The position numbers were made by a program, and so were the translations under genes. Below are positions 1 through 7,292 of a stretch of 8,436 nt of DNA, one piece after another. The notes under the pieces are model-generated. The model was not told where the DNA came from, did not search any database, and was given only the letters and a program-made list of their open reading frames with translations. The DNA comes from Gammaproteobacteria bacterium RIFCSPHIGHO2_12_FULL_45_12 (GTDB lineage: Bacteria > Pseudomonadota > Gammaproteobacteria > DSM-16500). Position 1 is the first letter of the stretch. Each line of letters opens with the position of its first letter. Where the stretch lies: NCBI GenBank assembly GCA_001801665.1, contig MGYH01000005.1, positions 1 to 8,436 on the forward strand, written 5' to 3'.

Positions 1-2
1 GC

Positions 3-21
3 GCAAAAGCCAAGCTTTTGC
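3..21. repeat. Perfect 8-bp hairpin at window edge
   Basis: GCAAAAGC (3-10) and GCTTTTGC (14-21) form a perfect 8-bp stem with a 3-base loop. It lies beyond the relA terminator candidate and could end transcription of a gene to the left of the window or be a second relA terminator. No long T run follows it on either strand. With the left side cut off, its role cannot be decided. Confidence 0.4.
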
Positions 22-26
22 TTGCA

Positions 27-60
27 CCAAAAGGGGGAGAACCGCGATCTCCCCCTTTGG
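27..60 (-). terminator. Probable relA terminator
   Basis: CCAAAAGGGGGAGA (27-40) pairs with TCTCCCCCTTTGG (48-60). One A is bulged and the loop has 7 bases, giving a GC-rich stem of 13 pairs. Read on the minus strand, the stem ends in CCCCCTTTTGG, so a short T run closes the hairpin as in a Rho-independent terminator. It starts 20 bases after the relA stop codon. The T run is short and partly paired, so termination strength is uncertain. Confidence 0.6.
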
Positions 61-80
61 AATCCCCCATCGCGAGCTGT

Positions 81-2123
81 TCAGCGGGAATCGCTGATGC
101 GCTGCACATCCAGTATGCCAGGTAATTGTTTCAAGCGCTCCATGATTCCGTCAAGTTGAAACATATTTTGAACCTGAACCGTCAATAATAGGGACGCTTT
201 ATGCTGGTTTGGCTTGAAATGCGAGCTGAAACTTAACAGGGGTATCTGTTCGGCGGCCAAAAAGGCGGATATGTCGTGTAATAAGCGATCCTTTTGCGTG
301 GCACTGATTTTCAAATCGGTATTAAACATGCCAATGTTTTTATTATCCCATTCGATGGCCATCAAACGATGCCGATTGGCGAGATGTTCGATGTTATGGC
401 AGTTTTTTTTATGAATCGACAGGCCTTTTCCTTGCGAAATATAGCCAATGATGGTATCCCCTGGAATGGGTTTGCAACATTTTGCGACGCGGGTCAGAAA
501 ACGTGATGCGCCTGCAATTTCAATCCGTGTTTTTTTTTCGACGGGCTTTTGGGTAGGCGTTGCGGTAATGGGTTTGCGTTCAGCGACTTTAGCGGTCTTT
601 GGACTGTTTGCTGCGGTTTGTTGTGGGTCATGCTGCTTAAACCAGTGCGCCACTTTGCTCAGTGCACGTGAAGATTTCAGATAGCCCGCATCCGGTTTCA
701 TCCAGTCACGACTAGGGCCGCCTTCAGGGGCGGTTAAAATTTCAACTTTATCACCAGTCTTGAGTCTGGTTTTGAGGTGAGCGATGCGTCCATTCACTTT
801 TGAGCCACGGCAATGATGCCCAATGTCACTATGGATGTGATAGGCAAAGTCAAGCGGGGTTGACCCCACGGGTAAACTCAGAATGTCGCCTGCCGGTGTG
901 ATAACGTAGACGATGTCGTCACATAAGGTCTCGTTAATCTTATCGGCATGCTGATTATCTTTCATCAGCTCTCTGTGCCAGTCAAGTAATTGGCGTAAAT
1001 AAGTGATTTTGGATAAATCCGGCGTGGCAGATTGTTTTTGTTCTTTGTAGGCCCAGTGCGCGGCGACACCGCGTTCAGCTTCTTCATGCATCGCCTCTGT
1101 TCTGATCTGTACCTCAAAAATTTTCCCATCCGGTTCCCTGACAGCCGTATGAAGTGAGCGGTAGCCATTAGGTTTGGGTCTTCCAATGTAGTCATCAAAT
1201 TCCGCTTCAATCGGTATCCATAATTGATGAATGAGACCAAGCGCCGCATAACTTGCTTCAATTGTGTCAACCAAGACACGGATAGCATTGTAGTCAAAAA
1301 TTTCATGATAGGTGAGCTGATTCCGTTTTGCCTTGGCGTAAATGCTATAAATGTGTTTGGCGCGACCGGTCACCGTTGCCTTAATGTGTGCATGGTGCAG
1401 GGCATGTTGAATTTGCTGAATCAAACTTTGGATGCGCGCCTCACGCAGGACACGTCGTTCTGCTAAAAAGTTGGCAATGTGGCTGTAGGTTTCAGGTTCA
1501 AGGTAGCGTAGTGATAAATCTTCCAGTTCCAGTTTAAGCTGTCCAATGCCAAGTCGATTGGCGAGTGGGGCATAAATATCCATGACTTCCCTGGCATAAC
1601 GTTGCCGGTCAGGTAAGGGAATGGCTTTAATGCCGCGCAGTAAGCACAAACGCTCGGCCAGTTTGATGATGACCACGCGAATATCAGTTGCCATGGCCAG
1701 TAATAGTTTGCGCATTTTATCCAGTTGCGTAGGGCTTTGCTGTTCTTGCTTCAACAAGGTTGAAATGAGCTTGACTTGTTGAAAACCCAGCACCAGTTTG
1801 CTGACAGAGCCGCCTAATTCAGTTTGTATGGTCTGGTTGATGGCAACCGTGGGCGAATCAATGCAACATAATATGGCCGCTGCGGCTGTTTCCTGATCCA
1901 GTTGCAGACTCAACAGGGTTTCAGCCGCTTCAAGGCCTTGCTGCAGGCACGGCTGACCATAAAAAGTGGTCAATCCTTGGGTCCATTGCTGGGTTAAGAC
2001 GCAAGCTTGATGGAGTAGCGTCACATCAGGCAGCGCGTGGCGTTTAGCCATGGTTTGAAGTGTGGCCACGATATCAAGTGAACCATCAGGCAGAAAAAAG
2101 AGAGTCTGAGTCATTTTTTTCAT
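81..2123 (-). CDS. relA: RelA, ribosome-associated (p)ppGpp synthetase
   Basis: Makes (p)ppGpp from ATP and GTP/GDP when uncharged tRNA stalls ribosomes. Residues are numbered from the start chosen here (680 aa). The N-terminal hydrolase domain is degenerate: around 80-91 it reads AAAAILCCIDSP, with no HD metal pair, so hydrolysis is not expected. The synthetase domain has GRAKHIYSI (253-261), the acidic EFDD motif (308-311), KPNGYRSLHT (317-326) and EVQIRT (337-342). EXDD, rather than the RXKD of bifunctional SpoT/Rel, marks it as RelA. A TGS domain follows (about 404-465), then a zinc-finger-like CC...H...C region (C549, C550, H571, C575) and a C-terminal ACT domain (about 601-677). The frame extends upstream to a GTG at 2228 (715 aa), but ATG 2123 has a GAG-type ribosome site and gives a length in register with E. 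coli RelA (GRPKHIYSI glycine at 251 there, 253 here). ATG 2114 is an alternative. The gene stands alone and is divergent from its right neighbour. Confidence 0.93.
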   Translation of the reverse strand: MKKMTQTLFFLPDGSLDIVATLQTMAKRHALPDVTLLHQACVLTQQWTQGLTTFYGQPCLQQGLEAAETLLSLQLDQETAAAAILCCIDSPTVAINQTIQTELGGSVSKLVLGFQQVKLISTLLKQEQQSPTQLDKMRKLLLAMATDIRVVIIKLAERLCLLRGIKAIPLPDRQRYAREVMDIYAPLANRLGIGQLKLELEDLSLRYLEPETYSHIANFLAERRVLREARIQSLIQQIQHALHHAHIKATVTGRAKHIYSIYAKAKRNQLTYHEIFDYNAIRVLVDTIEASYAALGLIHQLWIPIEAEFDDYIGRPKPNGYRSLHTAVREPDGKIFEVQIRTEAMHEEAERGVAAHWAYKEQKQSATPDLSKITYLRQLLDWHRELMKDNQHADKINETLCDDIVYVITPAGDILSLPVGSTPLDFAYHIHSDIGHHCRGSKVNGRIAHLKTRLKTGDKVEILTAPEGGPSRDWMKPDAGYLKSSRALSKVAHWFKQHDPQQTAANSPKTAKVAERKPITATPTQKPVEKKTRIEIAGASRFLTRVAKCCKPIPGDTIIGYISQGKGLSIHKKNCHNIEHLANRHRLMAIEWDNKNIGMFNTDLKISATQKDRLLHDISAFLAAEQIPLLSFSSHFKPNQHKASLLLTVQVQNMFQLDGIMERLKQLPGILDVQRISDSR

Positions 2124-2160
2124 CGTTACGCTCGGTCTATGGCTTTTAAATGCATTTATG

Positions 2161-2166
2161 AGTCTA
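2161..2166 (-). promoter_or_regulatory. Possible extended -10 of relA
   Basis: On the minus strand this reads TGCTAGACT, an extended -10 (TGn plus TAGACT, 4 of 6 matches to TATAAT). It would place the transcript start about 30 bases before ATG 2123, downstream of the alternative GTG/ATG codons at 2228 and 2189. No good -35 hexamer is visible at 17-18 bases. Weak evidence. Confidence 0.25.
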
Positions 2167-2241
2167 GCATTTATTTTCGGTTCACGCATGCTATGGTTTT
2201 TAAAGGGATTTTTTGTATTTATTTTCACCGGAAAAAAATAG

Positions 2242-2282
2242 CTTAATAAAACCTTAAGGTAGTACCTATATCTTCTTATAGT
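2242..2282 (+). promoter_or_regulatory. PmrA/BasR-type box and -10 element
   Basis: CTTAAT (2242-2247), AAAAC, then CTTAAG (2253-2258) form a direct repeat of the CTTAA half-site with an 11-base period, the layout of PmrA/BasR boxes. After 18 bases comes TATAGT (2277-2282), 5 of 6 matches to the -10 consensus, so the box sits over the -35 position as expected for an activator. A transcript would begin near 2289, before the strong GGAGG site at 2311-2315 and ATG 2326. In Legionella and Coxiella, PmrA controls the Dot/Icm secretion system and many of its effectors. That this box is bound is inference. Confidence 0.55.
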
Positions 2283-2325
2283 GTTGGTCTTAATTTTTAA
2301 GCAGACTCATGGAGGATTCTCTTTT

Positions 2326-3567
2326 ATGCTTATGAAAACGTTGCTTGACCATTTAAATAAATTTGCAACCAATCTCAGTGCAACCGCACAAAAACCGTCA
2401 GGCCTTTATGTGTCGCTTGAAGATGAACTGACTCAATGGGAGTTTCGAACCCTGATAGCCAATTTATGGGTTTCATCTGAGAAGACTGTCACTCGTGAAT
2501 CCTTAGCCCCTATTGCGAACTGGTTGAAACAACGCGGTCTCCGAATTAAAAATACCGATGCGCTGCCACTGCATACCCCACTATCATTTGCCAATAAACT
2601 GTCGATGGAAGTGATGCGCGCACTGCATTCTGTTTATAAAAAGGAGGCCATTCATTTTTTATTTCCAGACCTTGAAATGGCATTAAGCGTGACGGGTAAA
2701 CGTTTTATTGATTCAAAGCTTCAGCAAGTGGTGTTGACAGACGATGGTAAGCATGGCATTGAAGTTTATACTTGTTTGAATTCTCTGGCTAGACATGGCG
2801 GGGAATTGCGAGTGACGTCAGAAATGGAGGGTGCGAGGAGAGTGTTGACGGCCAACGAGGCTTCGCGTGTCATTCAGCATTCCAAGGCGAGTCTTGATTA
2901 TTACAACAAGATTGTGACACAGGATTCAAAGGGTGCTAGGGCAGCCAAACTAACCATGCGCGAGGAGCTGAAGCAAGAATTTACCGTGACAGCAAGTTAT
3001 GGCCCGCAGAGTGAGCTACGTTTAAAAGACCTGGTATTTACCGGAGCAGTGTCACCCTTTGCAAATCGTCAGGCTCTGCTTGATTTTATGCAAAATAGAA
3101 TCGGTCAGGCACAATGGGAATCTTTTTTGCTGGGTTTTAATGTGCAAGCGTTAACGAGTTTAATGTTGGATGGTTCAACCTTGACGGCTGTCGCACAGGA
3201 TGTGGCAACTTATAGTGCCGATGACAGGAAAAATCGCGCAGTCTTGTTTGCTTTAACACTCGTTTATATGAAAACACGTGCACAGAGTGGGCCTTATACA
3301 GGCCTTTGGGGCGGCTTGACAGGTTACAGCATGGAAAACCGTATGGATTGCGTGAGAGTGTTGCTTGATTTTCTGGGGAGCGATTATCCTTTGACGGAGA
3401 TGGAGCGTTTTCTAACTGAAACCAATAACACGCATTTAGGGGCGTCAATGGCAGCAGGTACCATTGGTTATTTGCTGAAAGGTGTGCGGGTTGCAGGGGC
3501 TGCCATGGTAGATGAGCCACTGGAAAAGCGGTCACCTAAGCTTGAGCGCGCATCAAACGGGATGTAA
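2326..3567 (+). CDS. Unknown soluble protein, possible Dot/Icm effector
   Basis: Not recognised as a named family. ATG 2326 is chosen because GGAGG lies 10 bases upstream; the in-frame GTG at 2281 lies inside the promoter. The product has 413 residues. There is no signal peptide and no clear membrane segment. The sequence is mostly helix-like, with a possible mixed domain around 100-170 (LFPDLEMALSVTGKRFID near 112-129). The C-terminal third contains Y314-x3-R318, then YTGLWGGLTGYS (324-335) followed by amphipathic helices. This resembles, from memory, a recurring C-terminal pattern in Legionella proteins (Y..R...Y.S..G...GYS). The last 20 residues carry D/E at four places (DEPLEKRSPKLER region), loosely like the glutamate-rich E-block of Dot/Icm secretion signals. 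The PmrA-type box upstream adds to the effector suspicion. Composition is like relA, less AT-rich than the operon to the right. The gene itself is clear; its function is not known. Confidence 0.85.
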   Translation: MLMKTLLDHLNKFATNLSATAQKPSGLYVSLEDELTQWEFRTLIANLWVSSEKTVTRESLAPIANWLKQRGLRIKNTDALPLHTPLSFANKLSMEVMRALHSVYKKEAIHFLFPDLEMALSVTGKRFIDSKLQQVVLTDDGKHGIEVYTCLNSLARHGGELRVTSEMEGARRVLTANEASRVIQHSKASLDYYNKIVTQDSKGARAAKLTMREELKQEFTVTASYGPQSELRLKDLVFTGAVSPFANRQALLDFMQNRIGQAQWESFLLGFNVQALTSLMLDGSTLTAVAQDVATYSADDRKNRAVLFALTLVYMKTRAQSGPYTGLWGGLTGYSMENRMDCVRVLLDFLGSDYPLTEMERFLTETNNTHLGASMAAGTIGYLLKGVRVAGAAMVDEPLEKRSPKLERASNGM

Positions 3568-3572
3568 TGGTC

Positions 3573-3607
3573 ATCAGGTACTACCGGTTATGCCGGTAGT
3601 ACCTGAT
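3573..3607 (+). terminator. Perfect 15-bp hairpin after the unknown gene
   Basis: Arms at 3573-3587 and 3593-3607 are exact reverse complements (15 bp) with loop TTATG. The hairpin starts 5 bases after the stop codon, and on the plus strand it runs into TTTA. Position and stem fit a terminator, though the T tract is short. It could also stop read-through from the minus-strand operon that converges on it. Confidence 0.6.
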
Positions 3608-3611
3608 TTAA

Positions 3612-3666
3612 TGTATCATTATCGATGCTTATGGTGGTGAGGATGTATATTCACTTAAGCTTTTAA
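3612..3666 (+). pseudogene. Possible relic of a zinc-type quinone oxidoreductase N-terminus
   Basis: One plus frame reads CIIIDAYGGEDVYSLKLLKG before a stop. IIIDAYGGEDV resembles the first strand of medium-chain alcohol dehydrogenases/quinone oxidoreductases, which often begin MKAxxxDxYGGPEVLxL. An ATG one frame away (3611) would allow this to be a frameshifted gene start. After 3666 nothing of the family continues. Only about 12 residues support this, so chance similarity is possible. Confidence 0.25.
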
Positions 3667-3800
3667 AAGGCCGTTTATAGACATATTTATTATTAAATAT
3701 TATGTCCGTGGGAACACTTAAAGGAGCGGTAGATCGAATATTTAAGAAATTTTGAAATCAAGCTCAGCCAAAAAACTGAGATTGTTGATGGCGGTTTGAT
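3667..3800. other. AT-rich spacer with two weak hairpins
   Basis: Non-coding as far as I can see. GACATA (3680-3685) and TATGTC (3701-3706) form an AT-rich inverted repeat. CTCAG (3763-3767) and CTGAG (3776-3780) form a 5-bp stem with an 8-base loop, 20 bases past the transporter stop codon on the minus strand. No T tract follows the latter on that strand, so it is a poor terminator. Short plus-strand frames here (for example 3702-3755, 17 codons) have no ribosome site and no recognisable product. Confidence 0.35.
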
Positions 3801-4889
3801 TCAATTGTTTCGAGTGGAATATCCAAATTCACTAAATAATCCTGAGGATCTGAAGAATATACCCGCACTAATTAACAACAACACTATTGAAATAGTTCCG
3901 ATATACATAGCCCCAATATTTGGAGAAAAGAATCTAACAAGATATACTGTCACGGCACTTCCAATTCCTACGCTTGCTTCTTTAATGAGTAAGCAACCAT
4001 CATCTTGGGAAAGCTTATCAAGATAGCTTATTGTGCACTCAATAATAGACAATGAAAACGTCCAAATAAAGGCACCGCTCATCGTTTGGATATGGAGAAC
4101 GGGGGATAGTAAAATAATAAGCATACCCATAAATAAAGGCATGATGGCTTGTGTTTTATTTAGCTTTTTGACTAACTCCATGATGGGTATTTGTAGTGTT
4201 ACGACAATGAGGCTATTTAAAATTAACATAAAACCAAACCAATCAGGCAATTTACCGTTATTACCCATCATTCCAAACTGAGGCAGAATTGAAACGATGG
4301 AAATTAACTTAACGCCAATGACGAAGCCAATAATGGCCCAAGCAAGACCCCGAGGTGTAAAAATCCCTTTTAGTTGAAAGTGTTTATTTTCAGAATTAAA
4401 ATCAACTATATTTTCTCTTTTGAAGTACATGGCAAAAGATAGAAAAGAAATTAGCATTAATGTAAAGCACGAAATGAGCGTGGCTGTTTTATTTTGCGAG
4501 AAAGCGATCATGCAACCAGACAGAACACTGCCAAGATTTAATGCAATCTTATTTCCCGCTGCGCCTTTAGTTGAAAATGAAGAGTAATACTTCAACATAT
4601 AACCGCTAATCGAAATTCCTACGGCAAAAAAAACTGTGCCTAAGATAGTTAAGTTTAGCAGCCATAACGCAATACCTATTTCTAAAATAAACATCGCGAC
4701 AAAAGTTAATTTATGTTTAAAAAATAGGAAGAGAAAAGGTGTTAACAGAATAAACAATCTATATCCAAGCACTAAGATGACATTATTGGTGGCGTCTAGC
4801 CAAACGTTAGCTTCGGCTAATATCCAAAATAAGCATAAAGCAGATACAAGCCTAGAAAAATAGATATCAGTGTTTTTTAATTTCAACAT
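3801..4889 (-). CDS. MFS-like 12-helix membrane transporter
   Basis: An inner-membrane protein of 362 residues, probably exporting the product of the two upstream enzymes. I count 12 hydrophobic segments at about 10-31, 36-57, 61-83, 84-99, 114-133, 135-155, 179-203, 217-240, 248-267, 271-290, 304-320 and 323-346. A polar loop at 156-178 separates the halves (6+6), which is the major facilitator plan. The protein is shorter than most MFS drug or amino-acid exporters (about 400), and the classic loop 2-3 motif (GxLaDrxGrrr) is missing: the equivalent stretch after helix 2 is only FKHKLT. Assignment therefore rests on topology and context more than on motifs. The start is 6 bases after the ligase stop codon, with GAGTGA as a weak ribosome site overlapping that stop, so it is the last gene of the operon. 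Substrate unknown. Confidence 0.75.
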   Translation of the reverse strand: MLKLKNTDIYFSRLVSALCLFWILAEANVWLDATNNVILVLGYRLFILLTPFLFLFFKHKLTFVAMFILEIGIALWLLNLTILGTVFFAVGISISGYMLKYYSSFSTKGAAGNKIALNLGSVLSGCMIAFSQNKTATLISCFTLMLISFLSFAMYFKRENIVDFNSENKHFQLKGIFTPRGLAWAIIGFVIGVKLISIVSILPQFGMMGNNGKLPDWFGFMLILNSLIVVTLQIPIMELVKKLNKTQAIMPLFMGMLIILLSPVLHIQTMSGAFIWTFSLSIIECTISYLDKLSQDDGCLLIKEASVGIGSAVTVYLVRFFSPNIGAMYIGTISIVLLLISAGIFFRSSGLFSEFGYSTRNN

Positions 4890-4895
4890 ATCAAA

Positions 4896-6149
4896 TCACT
4901 CAATTGTATAGATGTTAATCGCTTCTTTTTCTATTTGATCAAGTGAAAGTCTTAACCCGTTAATAGTTGTGCTTTTACAAACAATGTAACCAGTGAAGTC
5001 ACTATTATCTTTAAGGTTATTTGTAACTGGTTGGCCAATTTTTTTAGTGATAGACACATCGCAAACATCACTCATTTGTTGAAGTTTTTCTAGGATGTTT
5101 TGATGGATTTTTTTAATAGTACCAGAGACTTGCGACTGCAACATGCGACAGCCAACAAAATATTTTCTATCATCCAGTTTATCTAGATTATCCTTTCCAG
5201 CAGCCCAATTTATCCATGCGTTCCAATTGTCGACAGTTGGATAGGCAGTATTAATCCAATCCCATAGTTTTAATCCTGCTGGTCTTCGGTTTGGCTCCAC
5301 GCAATAAACATCACCTGTTGCTTTGTTTAAAAATAACTCATTATGAACTGCACCATTATTCGATCCTGAAATCTCAGAAACAATTTTTCCAGCTTCAATG
5401 AGCCTTTCATATAGCTTGTTTTCTAGAGGGGCTGGTAGAATGTGCTGCGTTTCAACGCGGTAATAGCCTTGTGATGTTTTCTTTTCTGTCACAATATAAT
5501 TACCATCGACTCCATCGAAACTATATTCATCACAGCCCTTGATGCACTCTTCAATCAAAACACCTTGTTTTAAATATAAATTTATAATGTCTATATTTTC
5601 TTCTAAATCTTTAATTGAATTTATTTCAATGCAACCTCGACTATTACCTTCTGCGACCGGCTTAAAAAATAGTGGGGCTGTTGCATTAAGCGTACATTCT
5701 CTCGCTTCATTTAAGGTGTGAATTTTTTTAAAGAAAGGTTTTTTGTACCAATCGGGGGTGCTGGCTTCTTTTTCTAAGCAGCGAAAAATGTGTTTATCAA
5801 TGCACGCGATAGATTTTTCAGTATCATCATGAGGTAAGTTTTTAAGTTTTGCATAGAGACTTCCTAGAGGAATACCTTTATCAGAAAATGGTAAGCACGC
5901 TACTATAGTAAAATTTTTTGATGCTAGATAATTATCTATCTGTTTTGCTTGTTGAGCTAAACTTTCTCTGTCATATGCTGCTAAATCGATTTTCAATGTA
6001 TTTTGCGTGAGGTCTTTATCAATCTGAGTAATTTCCTCTTTGCACAGCATGATTTCAGCATCTAGTAAGGTAGTACATAGTTTTTTTAATCGTTCAATAT
6101 CATAAACACGTGTATTGTTATATCCAAAAATGATTACTAGCTTATTCAT
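4896..6149 (-). CDS. ATP-grasp ligase, L-amino acid ligase-like
   Basis: Cytoplasmic ATP-dependent carboxylate-amine ligase of 417 residues. It probably activates a carboxylate as acyl phosphate and joins it to an amine. Residues 1-105 form the pre-ATP-grasp domain. The glycine-rich ATP loop is FFKPVAEGNSRG (161-172, with K163), the adenine hinge VLIEECIKG (197-205, E200/E201), then DEYSFDGV (207-214). Metal ligands lie in HNELFL (269-274, E271) and VEPNRRPAG (284-292, E285 and N287), the usual E-x-N site. The C-terminal part (about 342-417, from SGTIKKI to GYIVCKSTTINGLRLSLDQI) looks like the lid domain seen in dipeptide-forming ligases of the bacilysin type (BacD). Other carboxylate ligases of the fold remain possible. 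The start is 9 bases from the dioxygenase stop. The GGGGG ribosome site overlaps that TAG, which implies coupled translation. Substrates unknown. Confidence 0.85.
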   Translation of the reverse strand: MNKLVIIFGYNNTRVYDIERLKKLCTTLLDAEIMLCKEEITQIDKDLTQNTLKIDLAAYDRESLAQQAKQIDNYLASKNFTIVACLPFSDKGIPLGSLYAKLKNLPHDDTEKSIACIDKHIFRCLEKEASTPDWYKKPFFKKIHTLNEARECTLNATAPLFFKPVAEGNSRGCIEINSIKDLEENIDIINLYLKQGVLIEECIKGCDEYSFDGVDGNYIVTEKKTSQGYYRVETQHILPAPLENKLYERLIEAGKIVSEISGSNNGAVHNELFLNKATGDVYCVEPNRRPAGLKLWDWINTAYPTVDNWNAWINWAAGKDNLDKLDDRKYFVGCRMLQSQVSGTIKKIHQNILEKLQQMSDVCDVSITKKIGQPVTNNLKDNSDFTGYIVCKSTTINGLRLSLDQIEKEAINIYTIE

Positions 6150-6158
6150 GGTTTCCCC

Positions 6159-7106
6159 CTATACATTTAAAAATCTGGCGTCTTGGCCTTTGTTTCGAAA
6201 TAAAAGTCTTGGCGCAAATGAATAATCCTTATTGTTTGCGATTTCAATAGCGGTGGATCGATCAATTTTCATTTGTGCTCTGGCATGAAGAGCTTTAAAA
6301 TTTGCTATGATGGTGAATGTTCCTGTCCGCGAATCAGATTTTTGACGTGTACACGATTCAATGTTAATCCTCATTTTTTCTATTAAGTCTCTATCGCGAG
6401 AATTAATTGGAATCATTCGTTCGCCAACCTCAGTGTCAATTCTGAAGTCTAAATAAAACTTAAATTCACTGATTGGGCAATATTCAATTATGTTTCTTTC
6501 TCTCGATTTTAGTATGCTAATATTTTTTCCAGAGATGAATTTAACTTTCAAATTTAATAATCGCGAAATTTCAACATCAGTAAAATCGCTTAGTATGTCT
6601 TTTGGGAAATAAATTTCTGTTGGCGTATGTGTAGTATCACGGCAAACTGTTAAGGATAAAAAATCAGTATTTAGGTCTTCATAAAGATCATCAGAGTGTG
6701 GAGTGATCTCACCAAATCCATTACCCCAGTCACGATAGTTTTCACCGCCTGGTTTCAAATAAATATTTTTATGCTCTTCATACGGGTATTTAATGTCATT
6801 GAGTGCAAATAATTCAGAAATAGCTTCATGGACGATGCGAGCAAGTTTGTGGCAATCCGTGAAGAAGATGTTTGATATTGTTACAGCAGATATGTTGTTT
6901 AGTCCAAGTTGATCAAAATATGCAATGTCATTCGGCGCCGCATTTTTTAGAATTAAATTTGCAAGTTGGAATTTTGCTAGTCTTAATGGCATGTCAGGAT
7001 TAAGATTTTTCCACCAAGTTTCGATATCATTCGAGAGGTATTTAAAGTCCAACTTGATAAGCTTTTCTTTTTGGATGGAATCTCTAAAAAAATCAATATT
7101 TTTCAT
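6159..7106 (-). CDS. Fe(II)/2-oxoglutarate dioxygenase, clavaminate synthase-like
   Basis: Predicted non-haem iron oxygenase of 315 residues, probably hydroxylating or desaturating an amino acid or derivative. The iron site is H137-x-D139 (in EITPHSDD) with the distal H274 (in NFKALHAR, 269-276). A conserved-looking LSLTVCRDTTHTPTEIY (150-166) follows the first ligands, as in the VioC/AsnO arginine and asparagine oxygenases; T163 is at the place of the threonine that contacts 2-oxoglutarate in clavaminate synthase. R300 and R304 (in PRLLFRNKG) fit the paired arginines (RWLxR) that bind 2-oxoglutarate and substrate. The spacing from H274 to R300 is 26 residues against about 14 in VioC and clavaminate synthase, so an insertion is likely. 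The VioC group usually has HxE; here it is HxD. First gene of the operon. Its ribosome site is weak (GGTAAG, somewhat far from the ATG) and it lies behind a structured leader. Low GC compared with relA and pit. Confidence 0.8.
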   Translation of the reverse strand: MKNIDFFRDSIQKEKLIKLDFKYLSNDIETWWKNLNPDMPLRLAKFQLANLILKNAAPNDIAYFDQLGLNNISAVTISNIFFTDCHKLARIVHEAISELFALNDIKYPYEEHKNIYLKPGGENYRDWGNGFGEITPHSDDLYEDLNTDFLSLTVCRDTTHTPTEIYFPKDILSDFTDVEISRLLNLKVKFISGKNISILKSRERNIIEYCPISEFKFYLDFRIDTEVGERMIPINSRDRDLIEKMRINIESCTRQKSDSRTGTFTIIANFKALHARAQMKIDRSTAIEIANNKDYSFAPRLLFRNKGQDARFLNV

Positions 7107-7124
7107 AAGGATAATCTTACCGTG

Positions 7125-7166
7125 CTAATGGAATGTCATATTTCATGTATGCTTTCTGTCCATTAG
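7125..7166. promoter_or_regulatory. 8-bp inverted repeat in the operon leader
   Basis: CTAATGGA (7125-7132) and TCCATTAG (7159-7166) are exact reverse complements 26 bases apart, ending 18 bases before the dioxygenase start. It could be a leader hairpin that limits translation or a two-half operator. No riboswitch class is recognised. Confidence 0.35.
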
Positions 7167-7292
7167 AAAGGCAAATTTACAACTAATCCTAAGTCGCATT
7201 TGTGTTTTTTATGCAAGCGAGACTGAGTTAATTCTGATCCTGAGTGAGCATATCTTACATAATCATTTAGCAAATGTATATAATTTCGCAGA

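Noticed and set aside
81..2123. Bifunctional SpoT/Rel instead of RelA
   Set aside because: The HD hydrolase residues are missing and the synthetase carries EXDD rather than RXKD.
3137..3535. Minus-strand frame of 132 codons within the unknown gene
   Set aside because: It is antisense to a gene with a clear promoter, ribosome site and terminator, and its sequence resembles no protein.
3732..4026. Plus frame continuing from the spacer into the transporter region
   Set aside because: From 3801 on it lies antisense to the well-supported transporter gene; no family is recognisable and there is no ribosome site.
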